Notes under the pieces: model-generated
Databases searched by the model: none
What the model saw: only the letters and a program-made list of their open reading frames with translations
Told to the model about the DNA's origin: nothing
Made by a program: the position numbers and the translations under genes
DNA from: Strongyloides papillosus
Taxonomy: Eukaryota; Nematoda; Chromadorea; Rhabditida; Strongyloididae
Direction: 5' to 3'
Length of the DNA stretch: 64,000 nt
Assembly: GCA_005656395.1 (NCBI GenBank)
Contig: SRSI01000050.1
Location: 1,054,001 to 1,118,000 of the forward strand
In this document: one piece after another, positions 1 through 11,700 of the stretch
Position numbering within the stretch: position 1 is the first letter of the stretch
Layout: each line of letters begins with the position of its first letter

Positions 1-562
1 ATATGTAATAAAACAATTTCGAAACAATGTGTTTCATAAATTTCTAACATTAAACAAACTACAAAATTTTAATAATAATTATAAATATATAAAATACAGA
101 ACTATTTACTCGAATATTACTATATGCTTGTTATTATAAAACAAAAGTTCTAAAAGTTTTTTTAAAAAAATTTAGATGTTTTGAAAAACAGGCCCTGGGG
201 GCAAGTGGCGACGAGCGAGGGGAGTTGCTGTTTGTTTTATTTTTTATTATGCTTATACTTTTTTTTCTTTGGAATTGAATTAATCAAAACTTTACCATAT
301 TTTGCTATTAATTGTTCGTTCTTTTTTAGTAAAAGTCAATATTAGACAAAATTTTATAAATTTTGTTTTTTTAATATAAATTTGATTTCCATAGTATTAA
401 TGATTTTTAAATCTGCAGTAAAAATAATATCAATATTTTTTTATATTTATTGTTCCTTGTTTGTTCAAATCTTTAAATATATGTTTTTCAAAAATTTTGT
501 ATAACAATTTCAAGTATTTAAAGAAATTTTAATTTCAAAATGTTAAAGTGAAATAATTCTAA
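1..562. repeat. Left part of duplicated block, 5' flank of first TTL-like gene
   Basis: This stretch matches 3450-4011 at an offset of 3449 bases. The first ~330 bases are virtually identical and the last ~200 bases carry scattered differences. No open frame is convincing here. It is 5' flanking DNA of the gene at 563. The block contains a short GC-rich island (around 190-225) that is copied in the second unit (around 3640-3675). Confidence 0.85.
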
Positions 563-1065
563 ATGGCATTTTTTAAAACATTAACATTATTTATAGTTTG
601 CATTTCAATATTTAGAATTATTATTTCGAAAACTAAAATTGTTAGAAAAAGAAGAAATCAGGAGTATCAAAAGAATTGTCTCTTTGGATATTTAAATTGT
701 AATGGTTGTGGAACAGATGAAGTATTAATAATAATATTAGAGAATGGGGATTATAGTACAACTAGTACAGCAACTTGCGATAACTATTTTTATGTTTATT
801 CAAATACAACTGAATTGGGTGAACAAAGTAAATAAAAATATGATAAAAATTACTTATTTATTTAGAAAATTTTACAGGAGATTTTCATGATACGTGTGTG
901 CCAGGATGGAAAAATGTTACAAATGTGACTGCAACATTTGTAAGCGAATTATATTCAACTTTTTACTATTCTTTTGGAATAATTACTTTCCACTACACAC
1001 AGAGAAAAAAAAGGTCACGGGATTGCAGAAAATGTAACAAATTTGTCTCACCTTATAAAACTTAA
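563..1065 (+). CDS. Transthyretin-like (TTL) family secreted protein, copy 1 (two exons)
   Basis: Exon 1 is 563-827, the intron 828-877 (GTAAAT...TTTACAG) and exon 2 878-1065. The joined frame stays open for 150 residues, the normal size for a nematode TTL protein. Residues 4-22 form a hydrophobic signal sequence, followed by a basic stretch (KIVRKRR). The mature part has a GYLNCNG motif, a central strand region with the FYVYSNTTELG segment, then FHDTC followed by GW, and a late GIITF strand. Spacing and order resemble TTL domains (CNG, the HDC-type motif, the GTI-type strand). TTL proteins are secreted extracellular proteins of largely unknown role. From the TACACACAG at 994 onward, the last ~23 codons lie in a transposon end. 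Identification rests on motif order only; a divergent small secreted protein is the alternative. Confidence 0.6.
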
Positions 1066-1620
1066 ATTTTCTTAATTTAAGACTAATTTTATTCCAATTA
1101 TATCGTATAGAAAAATAAAAGCAATAATTAAAAAATTATTAAAATAAGTTTCTATTTTTCTAGTATACTATTTTTATTTTAGAATATAAGTTGTTTTACA
1201 CAATGCATTTTAAAGCACAAGGTTAGAATTTAATTTTATGTAAAATTACAAACACTTTTATAAAAAACATTTTTAACATATTACAGTACATTTTTTTTAA
1301 TGTTTCTCAATAGTTTGAATCATTATAAATTAAATTTTTATGTTAATTTCACATTTGATAGTCTAGATTTTTTCATAATGTTTTTAAAGATCATCTTTAC
1401 AAATCAAACTTATGAAAAGTTATAAAATAATATGGATTTTTATTTCTAATAAAAAAATAACTTTTACATATTTTAATTTAAAATGAGAACAAATACAAAA
1501 ATATTATTTTTAATTAATATTCGTTTGTGTATGTAAAGAATTATTATTTTAAAAAAATTTTTAAATTCCAAACTTATTGTTGTTAATAAATTGTTTAAAA
1601 TAGAGTTAAATATTATTTAT
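996..1620 (+). mobile_element. TA-flanked ~950-bp DNA transposon, truncated copy 1
   Basis: The left end (CACACAGAGAAAAAAAA after TA at 994-995) and the following several hundred bases match the left half of the family whose complete copies lie at 60197-61148 and 62442-63381. The right end is not recognisable, so the copy is 3' truncated. It is inserted in the last exon of the TTL-like gene and supplies its stop codon. Confidence 0.7.
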
Positions 1621-1969
1621 TTGGTGATACACCTTCAAATTTATATAAGATACAATAAAAATATCAAAAATTACCTTCCACAAAAATAATAATTTTTCTA
1701 TCCTTAACAATATAATATAGGAATAATAAAATGCTTCTCAAGCACTTTCACTTAAACCCCTAAAATTTTTACAATATTAATATATTAGAATATAAAATTT
1801 CTTAATATTTTGGGATTACAAAATAATTTCCCAATCATTGCTACCTATTATAAAATGAAGGTGGCTTTATTACCAGGCCAAAACAAAAACAATGACAAAA
1901 TTTGAATTTTAAAAACCCTATAGTTTGACTATAAATAATAAATTTATAAATTTTTAATAACTATTTTAG
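1621..1969. other. AT-rich spacer
   Basis: No gene or clear element is seen. The sequence is low-complexity A/T with a short GC-richer island around 1855-1885. It ends in a good splice-acceptor-like sequence (CTATTTTAG) at 1961-1969. Confidence 0.5.
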
Positions 1970-2233
1970 GTAGATATAAACACGAATGGAATATTTTCAG
2001 AGACAATTGTTGCGGAAAAATCTTTTCTATATAAAATAACTTCTGTCACATTTTATAAAAGTGATAATTTATTAGATGTTGTAGAAAAGTGGGCTATGAT
2101 GAATGTACTATGTCATGATATGAAAATGAATGAAAGAGGTAAGAAGACATATATTCTTATTGGAGCATTTACAAACATCCCAATAGAATATTTTTGTAAA
2201 AACAGAAGTACAGTTTGCCTTTTTATATCTTAA
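1970..2233 (+). CDS. Orphan exon-like open frame, 87 residues, unknown
   Basis: Directly after the acceptor-like CTATTTTAG an open frame begins (VDINTNGIFSETIV) and runs to TAA at 2231. Composition is ordinary for protein and richer in G/C than its surroundings. It has no ATG start near the acceptor, so if real it is a 3' exon. The DINTNG segment faintly recalls the DSNG turn of TTL proteins and the CHD segment the HDC motif, so it could be a remnant TTL-like exon, but the match is weak. A GTAAG at 2140 could also be a donor. No upstream exon was found. Confidence 0.25.
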   Translation, partial: VDINTNGIFSETIVAEKSFLYKITSVTFYKSDNLLDVVEKWAMMNVLCHDMKMNERGKKTYILIGAFTNIPIEYFCKNRSTVCLFIS

Positions 2234-3330
2234 GAAGTGAAATTTTAAGGTACTATTAAAAATTTTCTAGTTGATTGTTTTTATAGTGGCTATGAATAAA
2301 AAGTTAATAAAAATTTATTGCTATAAACTATTTATCTTACAAATTTTAGAAAAACATTTGTGTATTATGAATAAAATATTGTAATATAAAGGTTTCTAAA
2401 TTACAAGTATGTTCAAAGCTAACAATAAAAAACAATTTTTACAAGTAAAATTGTTGAATAAAAGTATAATCCATTTTATCTTAGTTACAGTTGTACTAGA
2501 GTTAACATATAACATATCTTTATTATAAAATAGTAACGCGTATATGATAAAATAGCAATCAACTGTCTTGAAAAGGACAGAACCTTCTAGAAAAGAGTGA
2601 CCATTTAATATGAAAACAACTATTGTCATAAAAATACTCAGTTAGAAAAAAAATCGCTTATCTAGAAGGTAAGCTGTATAACTATATGATTTTTATGTTT
2701 TATTGTAATTTAGTGACTATACCTCAGTTTAATTAATAAATTTTAACTCTAGTCACAAAATTTTTCTCATTTATAATAAAAAACATTTTTTTAATAATCA
2801 TAAATAAAAAAGTTTGTTTTGTACTATAAAAGAATAGAAGATGCAAGGAAATAAACCAGAAAACTACATGGTAAAACTATGATACGAAAATCTTTACCAA
2901 GTGGCAAAAAATTGAGAAATGAAAGGAGAAATAATGTGAAAAATTCTTAATAAAAATATGAAAGAGACACGCATACAACAAAGACTATAAAAGGAAAAAA
3001 TAAGGTAAAGGGAACATTCGACTTTTTTTATGTAGCCGGCTACATACGCTGCAATGTTTTTAATTGAGGTTAACTATACACACTATTATTAACTTTATGA
3101 CACAACGAAAATATTTATTTTTTACATTATTATTGTTTTTATACCAAAAAAGTGTCACTTTAATAAAGTCCAAGAAGATTCTAAAAAGAAAATGTTTGTT
3201 ATTTAAAAGTCTAGTAAAGTATAAGATCTGCTATATGTTGTATTGTAAAAATTTTGTTTCCGTGTTTTAATGATAAAATTTACATGTACTTATCGTTAAA
3301 ACATTCATTGAAATAATTTAAAAGGGAGAG
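2234..3330. other. AT-rich spacer, no gene seen
   Basis: Short open frames occur on both strands but have the composition of random AT-rich DNA. A GC-richer 15-bp patch (GTAGCCGGCTACATACG, around 3031) is a near-palindrome. Nothing else is supported. Confidence 0.5.
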
Positions 3331-3420
3331 AGACATTCGCTTGTCCATGCGTTATCGAAATGGCATTTTAAAAAAAAAAGAAAAATTATGGGTAACCATG
3401 GACATGCGAATGTCCACCGT
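3331..3420. repeat. Short hairpin repeat of the GACATTCGCTTGTCCATG family
   Basis: GACATTCGCTTGTCCATG at 3332-3349 is mirrored by CATGGACATGCGAATGTC at 3397-3414, with about 47 bases between. The arms form an imperfect inverted repeat. Related arms occur at 8385-8405, 8578-8605, 8636-8661 and 22130-22172. This looks like a small fold-back MITE. It sits just left of the second duplicate block. Confidence 0.6.
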
Positions 3421-4011
3421 CTCCATCAAATGAGTTTAAAATCAGAAAAATATGTAATAAAACAATTTCGAAACAATGTGTTTCATAAATTTCTAACATT
3501 AAACAAACTACAAAATTTTAATAATAATTATAAATATATAAAATACAGAACTATTTACTCGAATATTACTATATGCTTGTTATTATAAAACAAAAGTTCT
3601 AAAAGTTTTTTTAAAAAAATTTAGATGTTTTGAAAAACAGGCCCTGGGGGCAAGTGGCGACGAGCGAGGGGAGTTGCTGTTTGTTTTATTTTTTATTATG
3701 CTTATACTTTTTTTTCTTTGGAATTGAATTAATCAAAACTTTACCATATTTTGCTATTAATTGTTCGTTCTTTTTTAGTAAAAGTCAATATTAGACAACA
3801 TTTTATAAATTTTATTTTTATAATAGAAATTTGATTTCCATAATATTGATATTTTTTTAATCCGCAATAAAAATAATATCAGTATTTTACTATTGTTATT
3901 GCCCTTTGTTTGTTCAAATCTTTAAATATATGTTTTTCAGAAAGTTTGTATAACAATTTCAAGTATTTAAGGAAGTTTTAATTTCAAAATGTTAAAGTGA
4001 AATAATTCTAA

Positions 4012-4514
4012 ATGGCATTTTTTAAAACATTAACATTATTTATAGTTTGCATTTCAATATTTAGAATTATTATTTCGAAAACTAAAATTGTTAGAAAAAG
4101 AAGAAATCAGGAGTATCAAAAGAATTGTCTCTTTGGATATTTAAATTGTAATGGTTGTGGAACAGATGAAGTATTAATAATAATATTAGAGAATGGGGAT
4201 TATAGTACAACTAGTACAGCAACTTGCGATAGCGATTTTTATGTTTACACAAACACAACTCCATTAGGTGAAAGAAGTAAATAAAAATATGATAAAAATT
4301 ACTTATTTATTTAGAAACTTTTACAGGAAATTTTCATGATATGTGTGTGCCAGAATGGAAAAATATTACCGATAGGAAAGCAACATTTGTAAGCGAATTA
4401 TATTCAACTTTTTACTATACTTTTGGAATAATTACTTTCAACTACACACAGAGAAAAAAAAGATCACGGGTTTGCAATAAATGTAACAATTCTGTTTCAC
4501 TTAAAAAAACTTGA
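4012..4514 (+). CDS. Transthyretin-like family secreted protein, copy 2 (two exons)
   Basis: Exon 1 is 4012-4276, the intron 4277-4326, exon 2 4327-4514, giving 150 residues like copy 1. The first 220 coding bases are identical to copy 1. The last ~45 bases of exon 1 carry about a dozen differences, several changing residues (FYVYTNTTPLG here), and exon 2 has further replacements (EWKNITDRK against GWKNVTNVT). Both frames are intact, so this is a live paralogue rather than debris. Its last ~23 codons also come from the transposon end that starts at 4445, so the insertion preceded the duplication. Confidence 0.6.
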
Positions 4515-4884
4515 ATTTTCTTGATTTGAGACTAATTTTATTCCAATTATATCGTATAGAAAAATAAAAGCAATAATTAGAGAATTATTAAAATAAGTTT
4601 CTATTTTTCTAGTATACTATTTTTATTTTAGAACATAAGTTGTTTTACACAATGCATTTTAAAACACAAGGTTATAATTTAATTTTATGTAAAATTACAA
4701 ACACTTTTATAAGAAACATTTTTAACATATTACAGTACCTATTTTTAAATGCTTAGATAGATTGAATTATTATAAATTATATTTTCATATGAAATTTTTA
4801 CATTTGATAGTCTAAATTTTTTTTATAATGTCTTTTAAAAATCATCTTTAAAAATCAAACTTATGAAAAGTTATAAAATAATAT
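4445..4884 (+). mobile_element. TA-flanked DNA transposon, left part of copy 2
   Basis: The end CACACAGAG follows TA at 4443-4444. The sequence tracks copy 1 closely until about 4884, where other elements interrupt it. A segment at about 9655-9900 resembles the right half of the same family and may be its displaced continuation. Confidence 0.65.
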
Positions 4885-5077
4885 AGGGAAATGGAATTTG
4901 ACAGTCAACTAAATTAAATATGTCACATCTTTGTAAAATTTACTACATCTTAAGACATTTTGTTCCATCTTTTTTACAATTTGCGCTATTGTAGTACATT
5001 TTTGCGACATGTATCTTTCATACCTAGTAATTCTTCTTCGACATAATTTAGATATGTTTACAAGATTACAAAATTGC

Positions 5078-8000
5078 TTAGTTCGGTCTTTCCTTGTCTT
5101 GATTTTTCACTTTACGTGAGGTTCCTCGACATGGTGGTGGCTGCTGAGCCTCAAATATAGATGTTTTGATTATTTCTTTAAATTTGTCTCTATCGTGTGT
5201 CCATCGGTACCATTTGGTTCCCGTAGCTTCTTTAACTTTCTTTAGATCGTCTCGCCATCAAGTTTTGGGTCTTCCAAGTGGTCTGGTCATATCGTATGGT
5301 CTCCAGAAGGTCGTTTTCTGCGCCCATCTGTTATCTATTCTTCTTGCAATGTGACCAGCCCATCTTAGTTTGTTTGTAAAGGCAGAATGTACAATATCGT
5401 TGAAATTCGTTTGTTTACGTAGGTCTTCATTGTGGATCTCATCTCTTCTTGTGACTCCGAGGATTCTTCTCTCCATTACACGTTGTGTTACTTTCAGCTT
5501 TTTCTTATCAGACTTTCTCAAATTCCAAGTTTCCCAGCCATATAACATAGCTGGAAGGACCATGCTGTTGAAGAGTTGAGTCCTGACCTTGTGGTCTTTT
5601 AGTTTTTTCATGACTTCGGAGATTCTTCTAAACGCTAACCATCCTGCTATTCTTCTTCGGCTAATTTCTTCGTCTTGATTGTGGTCGTTGCTGATTTGTT
5701 GGCCAAGGTATGTGTAACTACTCACTTCTTCAATACTTTCTTCGCCTAGTTTCACTATGCTATAAGGCTCTTTCTGTTGACTTGTCTTGTTTTTAAGAAC
5801 TTGTGTCTTCTCTCTGTTTATTCAGAGCCCAATTTCTTCACTTAAACGATTTAGTTCGTTCAAGTTTTGTTCTGCTTCTTCCATTGTATGTGTGATTAGG
5901 ACGATATCGTCAGCAAATCGAAGGTGAGTTAAGTGTTCTCCATCTATACGTATTCCCTTTTTAATCCAATCTAATTTTGAAAAAACATCTTCTATTACTG
6001 CCGTGAAGAGTTTAGGTGAAATAGTGTCACCTTGGCGGACTCCTCTTTTTACTGGTATTTGTGGCTTTTAGTGGAAGAGTTTGATTGTTGTGTTGCATCC
6101 TCGATTAATGTCTTTTATAAGCTCGAATACTGTTTTTGAATTCCTTGCTTGCTGATAGAATTAACAACGGCATTGATTTCAACGCTGTCAAATGTCTTTT
6201 CGTAGTCGATAAAGGTCAGTACAAGAGGGAGCTTATATTCTTCCGCTCTTTCCAGGACTTGATTGAGGGTGTGGATGTGGTCTATTGTCGAGTAACCACT
6301 TCTAAACCCGGCCTGTTCCTTGGGTTGTGCTTCATCTAACGTTCTTGCGATGCGATTTAGTATAATCTTCGTAAAAAGTTTATAAATAGACGAGAGGAGA
6401 CATATTGGCCTGTAGTTTTTTATGTCCTCATGGTCACCTTTTTTAAACAAAAGAACCGTTTTTGACGTTTTCCACAAGGTTGGAATTTTCCTGGTTCTCA
6501 AGAATTCTGTGAATAATTCTGCCAGTATTCTCCATAGATGTATACCAACCGCTTTTAATGTCTCATTCGTAATTGTGTCCGGGCCAGGTGCTTTTCCATT
6601 TTTTGTGTTCTTCAGTGCATATTCTATTTCGGATGTCAATATTGATGGAATTTCTTCATTGTTATCCTCCATCTTTTTTTCTTGTACATATTTTTTTGAG
6701 TTAAAAATATCCGTGTAAAAACATCTGCATACTTCTTCTGTTTCCTCTCTGGTCTTGGAATTGCTTCCATCTAGTTTCTTCAGTGTCACCATCATTCTTC
6801 TGGCGATTGTAAGCTCTTGTTTGCATTTTTTCAGACTTTTCCGTTGCAGAGCTACCTCTTGAAGTTTTTTAAGTTTGTATGTATTGTACTCTTCTTTAAT
6901 CTTCTGACCTATAAGTTTGCTGAGAAGAGAATATTCCAAGTGATTCTCTTTAGTATGCTCCATCTTGCGCCGTTTTGTAATGTTATCAAGTGTTTGGGGA
7001 GACATCCATTCTTTTCTACCACCGACAGCTGGAGTTGTTGCTGTTTTTTGAAGTTCCATTAAAGTTTTGGTTAATTTGTTTGCCTTTTCTTCTAATGTAC
7101 CCTCAAGTTGCCATTCTGTGTTAATTACAGCTTGTTTTAAGATGTCTTCATCTAATTTTGTCTTCTCCAGTCTTTTTGTTTGAAACATTTTGCGCCTGTC
7201 TGCCTCTAGATTCATTTTTAGTGTTGCTCGGATGAGCCGATGATCAGATCCAGAGACATGTCGAATTACCTCCACATTTGTAATTAGTTGTCGATCGCTT
7301 GATAGGAAGTAATCTAGTTCTGCAGTATGTGTAGCATTTGGAGCACGCCAAGTGTATCGCTTACCTTGTGGTTTTTGAAAGAAAGTGTTCATGATGTAGA
7401 GCCGATTGGTTTCCGCGAAAGTAGCCATTCGTTCTCCGACTTCATTCCTTTCTTGATCAGATTCCTTTCCAACGTGTTTCTCCCCTTCTTTGGCAATTCC
7501 AACTTTTGCGTTGTAATCTCCCATTACTATTGTTTTGTAGGTGGGGGTTTTCATAAGTTCTTCGATTTCTTCATAAAATCTCTCAATTGCTTCTTCTTCA
7601 TAACCGCTGTGTGGTGCATATACTTGAATAATTCGAAGAGGTTTTGGTTGACGTTTCACTTTCATTTCTAGTACTGCTATCCTTGGGGAGACAATCTCAA
7701 CCTTTGTGACTGTCTTAGCCAATTCTGCTCTAATAATAAAACCTACTCCACCAATATTGCTCTTCGTTTCTTCGTTAATTTCTGATGCGCCAAAGTGGTG
7801 TTCGTCTCCGTTTATCCATCTCTGGTATTTAACTTCACGAAGATGGGTTTCGCATACTCCAATAATATCATACGTTGTTTTGTCAAGTTCTTTGTAGAGT
7901 GATACAATCCGTTGTTCTTTCTGAAGTCCTTCTTTCAGGTTGTAAGTTAATAGTTTCAATGTGGGCCGGCGAGTTCGTTGTTTTCGGCTATATTTTTGTC

Positions 8001-8100
8001 TGCACGCTCCTTCGCATGAACTGACGACTTCATCGCCTCCTACGTCGCTTCGTCCATGTTCAATGCCGCCATTTGAGCGCTCTAAATTTGGCTTTTTCAC
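5078..8100 (-). pseudogene. RTE-type non-LTR retrotransposon endonuclease-reverse transcriptase, decayed
   Basis: Read from 8100 leftward, the frame spans about 1,007 codons, the usual size of an RTE protein. An apurinic-like endonuclease comes first: TYNL, CETH, QVYAPHSG, MGDYNAKVG, ELDYFLSS and SDHRLIRA follow in order (residues ~48-310). Reverse transcriptase follows, with GKAPGPD, KNYRPICLLS, QAGFRSGYST and FIDYEKTFDSVE. A one-base shift in an A run near 6135-6142 breaks the frame. RT then continues with RGVRQGDTISPKLF and the catalytic FADD at about 5905-5916, then a C-terminal region ending at TAA 5078-5080. In-frame stops lie at 6068-6070, 5822-5824 and 5258-5260; the last sits where relatives usually have GRPKTRWRDD and fits a CGA to TGA change. 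The copy cannot make a full protein. Confidence 0.9.
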
Positions 8101-8408
8101 GGTTAATATAGTGCTACCGCAGCTTGTGAAGCTAGATGGTAGACCCCTTCATCAATACCAGCATATTGTTGTTGGGTTTGTAGGTCAGTTCGCTTTCTCT
8201 TCGCGGTTCCACCGCCATTCCTTCTTAGCGACGTGCTGGCATCGTAAAAGTTCAGGTACCCGATGTTGCACCGTAGAGTAGTTACACCTTTCCACCACGT
8301 TGAGGTTGAACAATGGAAGGTATATATGTTCAACAGTAAAATAATATTATTAAAATAAAGTGAAATTGAATTGCAAAAAGTCACTTTCGCTTGTCTATTG
8401 GGTAACAA
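8101..8408 (-). other. Probable 5' region of the RTE element
   Basis: This lies upstream of the endonuclease frame and shares its higher G/C content. An open frame of ~100 codons runs through it but has no recognised domain; it is probably leader sequence of the RTE element. The left-hand boundary of the element is not resolved. Confidence 0.4.
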
Positions 8409-8670
8409 AAATGGCTTTTTTAAGGAACATACATAATGTGGGCAAACGAAAAAGCATTCTTTTTAATTTTTTACTAACTTATTTTTTGATTATTCCATTC
8501 GATTCTGATCACACACGGCAACGCACTTTACTGCAATCTCTACCCTAATTAAATCAAAAAACAGGCGATCAAAATCAGCTTGCCCGTGGTCACCCATGAT
8601 CAAGTGAAATAGCATTAAAAAAAAGAAAAAATATGAGTAACTATGGACAAGCGAATGTCTACCGTTTGAA
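8381..8670. repeat. Second copy of the hairpin repeat family, enlarged
   Basis: The arm TTTCGCTTGTCTATTGGGTA (8390-8409) is answered by GTAACTATGGACAAGCGAAT at 8636-8655 in inverse orientation. A further CTTGCCCGTGGTCACCCATG arm lies inside at about 8579-8598. The organisation matches the hairpin at 3331-3420 with extra DNA between arms. It lies between the RTE element and the right arm of the long-TIR element. Confidence 0.5.
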
Positions 8671-8796
8671 AAAAGAAATCGCAAAAATGTACTAAGATGG
8701 TGCAAATTTGTAAAAAAGATTTCGCAAATTGGTCAAAAAAATGTAGCAAAGTGTCACAAGATGTAGCAAATTTTACAAAGATGTAGCATATTTTAT

Positions 8797-11700
8797 GTAG
8801 ATAACTTTTAAATTCTGGGGGTCAAAATTTAAAGATAAAGAGTAAAAATTATGCATAATTTTTAATTCTTTTTAAGACCTTTGTTTATTGGGGAGTTATC
8901 TCCCAGTTTTAGTTACACTTTTTATTATTTCATTTATTATCCACTTCTCTCATAATAAAATTTTCAACTTAAAGTAAAACTTTTAAAATAATAACAATAG
9001 GCATTTTAGCTTATAAAATGTTATAGTTAGTAATATTTTGGTTCTTATCATTAATTATAATTTTTAAAAATTGTTAAAATTCATATTTAATTTATTCTAT
9101 TATGAACAAAAACCCATAATTTTTAATTTTTTATAACATTCTTATAACAATAAATCATTATAGCTTAATAGAAAAAAACTGTTTATCAAATGACTATAAT
9201 ACTATAAAAAAATGTTAAAAATCAGAAAGGTTTTATAATTATTTAATCATATGAATTTTTTTATAAAAATTATTAGAAAAAATGACACTCATATAATTTC
9301 CTTTAAACGTAAACTTTAAAAAAATCTTTAAATATTTTGTAATGTACGAGTAAGGCTGTCATATGGATATAATATCAATATAATCTAATCTATAAAAGTA
9401 CAACAAAAGTTATGACCAATATACTACTGAAAGTACATGTTATGATATCATAAATCAATTTTTGAGATACGTGATCATAGTCGAAAGCTTCTAGAAGTCA
9501 TACAGATGAGCAAAGTAAATATATTAAGTAAATTGTTTTTTTGTAGTAATATGTCATTTATAGATGTTGTTTAAAGATATAACAAGTGGATTTTGAATTT
9601 TTTCTTGTATAGCGTTGCTTGATTTTCTTAAGAAACATGTTTTGAAAAAATAACAAATATTAAAACAATATTATTAATTAATAATGTTTTGTGTAATTGA
9701 ATAATTTTTGCTGTTAGTATATTATTTACAAGAATGATTTTTGTTTAACCGTTTATAATTTTACACGAAATTGACCTAAAATAATATAGTTCAGAATATA
9801 TTGTAAAAAACCAATTGAACTCTAAGATGAACATAAATTATAAACAATATATATATTTAATAAAAGTTACATTAATAAAAATTATTAAACATATATTTTT
9901 AAAATGTTAGTAAAATTTAATTTTTTAGAAGGTGAAACATTTTATTACATTAAATCGAGATGTGTTAAAATTTGTCTTTTTATTGTGTAAAATTTTTTAT
10001 GAAAAATGTTTAACATTTAAATTTCCAAACTATTATAAAAATAATATTTTTTTTAAATTTCGTATTTTTTTTGTAGTTTTTAATTTGCTTTTACTTAGTA
10101 AAATTTACTATTATCCCATTATTTAAACTTAATTTATTTAACATTTAAACAATGGTTTAAAAAATTTTACTATATAAAGCGGCCTGCTTAAAGTATCCCC
10201 AAATATTCGCATATTTAACTCTGCTTATTTTTGAGATACTACTGTGTTATCATAATTATTTTGTAACCAAGATATATACCATTTTAATTTTGTAGGTTCC
10301 ATAAACTAATCTTGTTTCTGTAAGGAATTATAAATCTTCCAAATTAAAATACACTTATGGATTTTAAAGGAAAGAAACTTTCTTTTACTGAAGGATACTT
10401 TTATGGTTGATGCTAAATATAAAAAACTGACTTCTTTTTTATCTTTTCATAAAATATCAGAAGACAGAAGTCTTATAACTATGTTCGATTTTTAACATAG
10501 AAAAGAAAACCATTAGTGTTTTTCTCGAAAATTTTGATTTCGTTTAACAACATAATTTCAATATGGTAATTTGGTAAAAAAGTTGTATAAATATTTCATT
10601 AGAGTAAGCATAAGCTCTATCTAAGAGACAAATTATTATAAATTATGATTGATTAAAAGAAAGTTATGAAATGTCAAATATCAGCATTTTCATACTTTTA
10701 GTGATAAAGTAAATTATAAGTAGTACGTTTTCTGATCTGTGGGATTCTGAATACCACTATTTTAATAACTTTAAATTGTTATTAAAATAATATTAATTAT
10801 TTGTTTATATATTGGTAAGAAAACAACAATATTTTTTATTATTCGAACTTTTAAAAAAAATTTTATCAATGTTTTTTACATTATTTTTTACTATTTCTTG
10901 TTATTTTGCATAGCTGTTACTCTTTAAGAATATTTAACGTATCCTTTTAAACTACTACAATTTAATTTATTTTTATAACCTCTGTGTTTGAAATGGGAGC
11001 TTCTAATAATTAAAGATAGGATATTATCGTGAGTACTTTTGCTAATTAAACATTATCGATGTCGAAAAAATAAATAAAAATGTATACTTTTTCTAATTGC
11101 TATAGATATTGTAAAAATAGTCAATATTTGACTAATCATAGCTTTTCCTAAATTGAAATACAACAGTTAGTACAACATGTATTCGATAAATATTTATTTA
11201 CTCTATTAAAAAATGATTGTGCATTTTTAAAAATTACGGCATTACAATTTACTAATAAAAAAAACAAAAATTTTGGTATTTTTTTATCAAAAAAATTTAA
11301 CTTAGTTAATAGAAATCTATGTTTATGATATTTTGAAAATAGATGGTAAGATGTTGCTCTTTCATATTAGTGAACATCATAAAAATATCTTTTTATATGA
11401 AATAGTTTCATTAATTTAAAATTAAAAAATGCACTTAAATAATGAAGATACATAACATCGTTAAGAATTAAGATTTTTTAATAAATTCATAATGATTTGT
11501 ATTTTATCTACAAATTAGTTATAATACCACATTTTTACCAAAAGAATGAGAAAAGCTATGTATGTGAATATCTGAAAAAGCCTACTTAACTACTTTGTAC
11601 TTTTGTTCATTTTATGGATAATTTTTTATATGTTTCTTATTTGAAAAAAATACTAAGAGCTAGAATGGTAAATTAATTGTTTTTAGATCCACTTTTTGAT

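Larger units (their letters stand above)
3450..4884 (+). repeat. Second copy of duplicated block (TTL-like gene plus transposon end)
   Basis: It matches 1-1436 at an offset near 3449, including the complete two-exon gene and the first ~440 bases of the TA-flanked element. Homology stops at about 4884, where unrelated DNA carrying the long-TIR element begins. Confidence 0.85.
4885..8796. mobile_element. Long-TIR element hosting an RTE retrotransposon
   Basis: The segment at about 4915-5007 (with TGTCACATCTTTGTAAAATT) is the imperfect reverse complement of 8680-8795 (ending with AATTTTACAAAGATGTAGCA). The arms are about 93 and 115 bases; the right arm has extra internal GATGTAGCAAA-type repeats. 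Between them lie the RTE retrotransposon and a hairpin repeat. The simplest reading is a long-TIR DNA element later invaded by an RTE element. Target-site duplications and a transposase were not identified. Confidence 0.55.

Noticed and set aside
2396..2629. Minus-strand 77-codon frame
   Set aside because: No signal, motif or paralogue; expected by chance in DNA of this composition.
6136..8281. Several plus-strand frames of 60-115 codons across the RTE element
   Set aside because: They lie opposite the endonuclease-RT frame and are cysteine/phenylalanine-rich artefacts of reverse reading.
9932..10126. Hydrophobic 64-codon frame resembling a membrane protein
   Set aside because: The Phe/Tyr/Leu/Ile/Lys-rich composition is what random T-rich DNA gives. 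It overlaps transposon debris.
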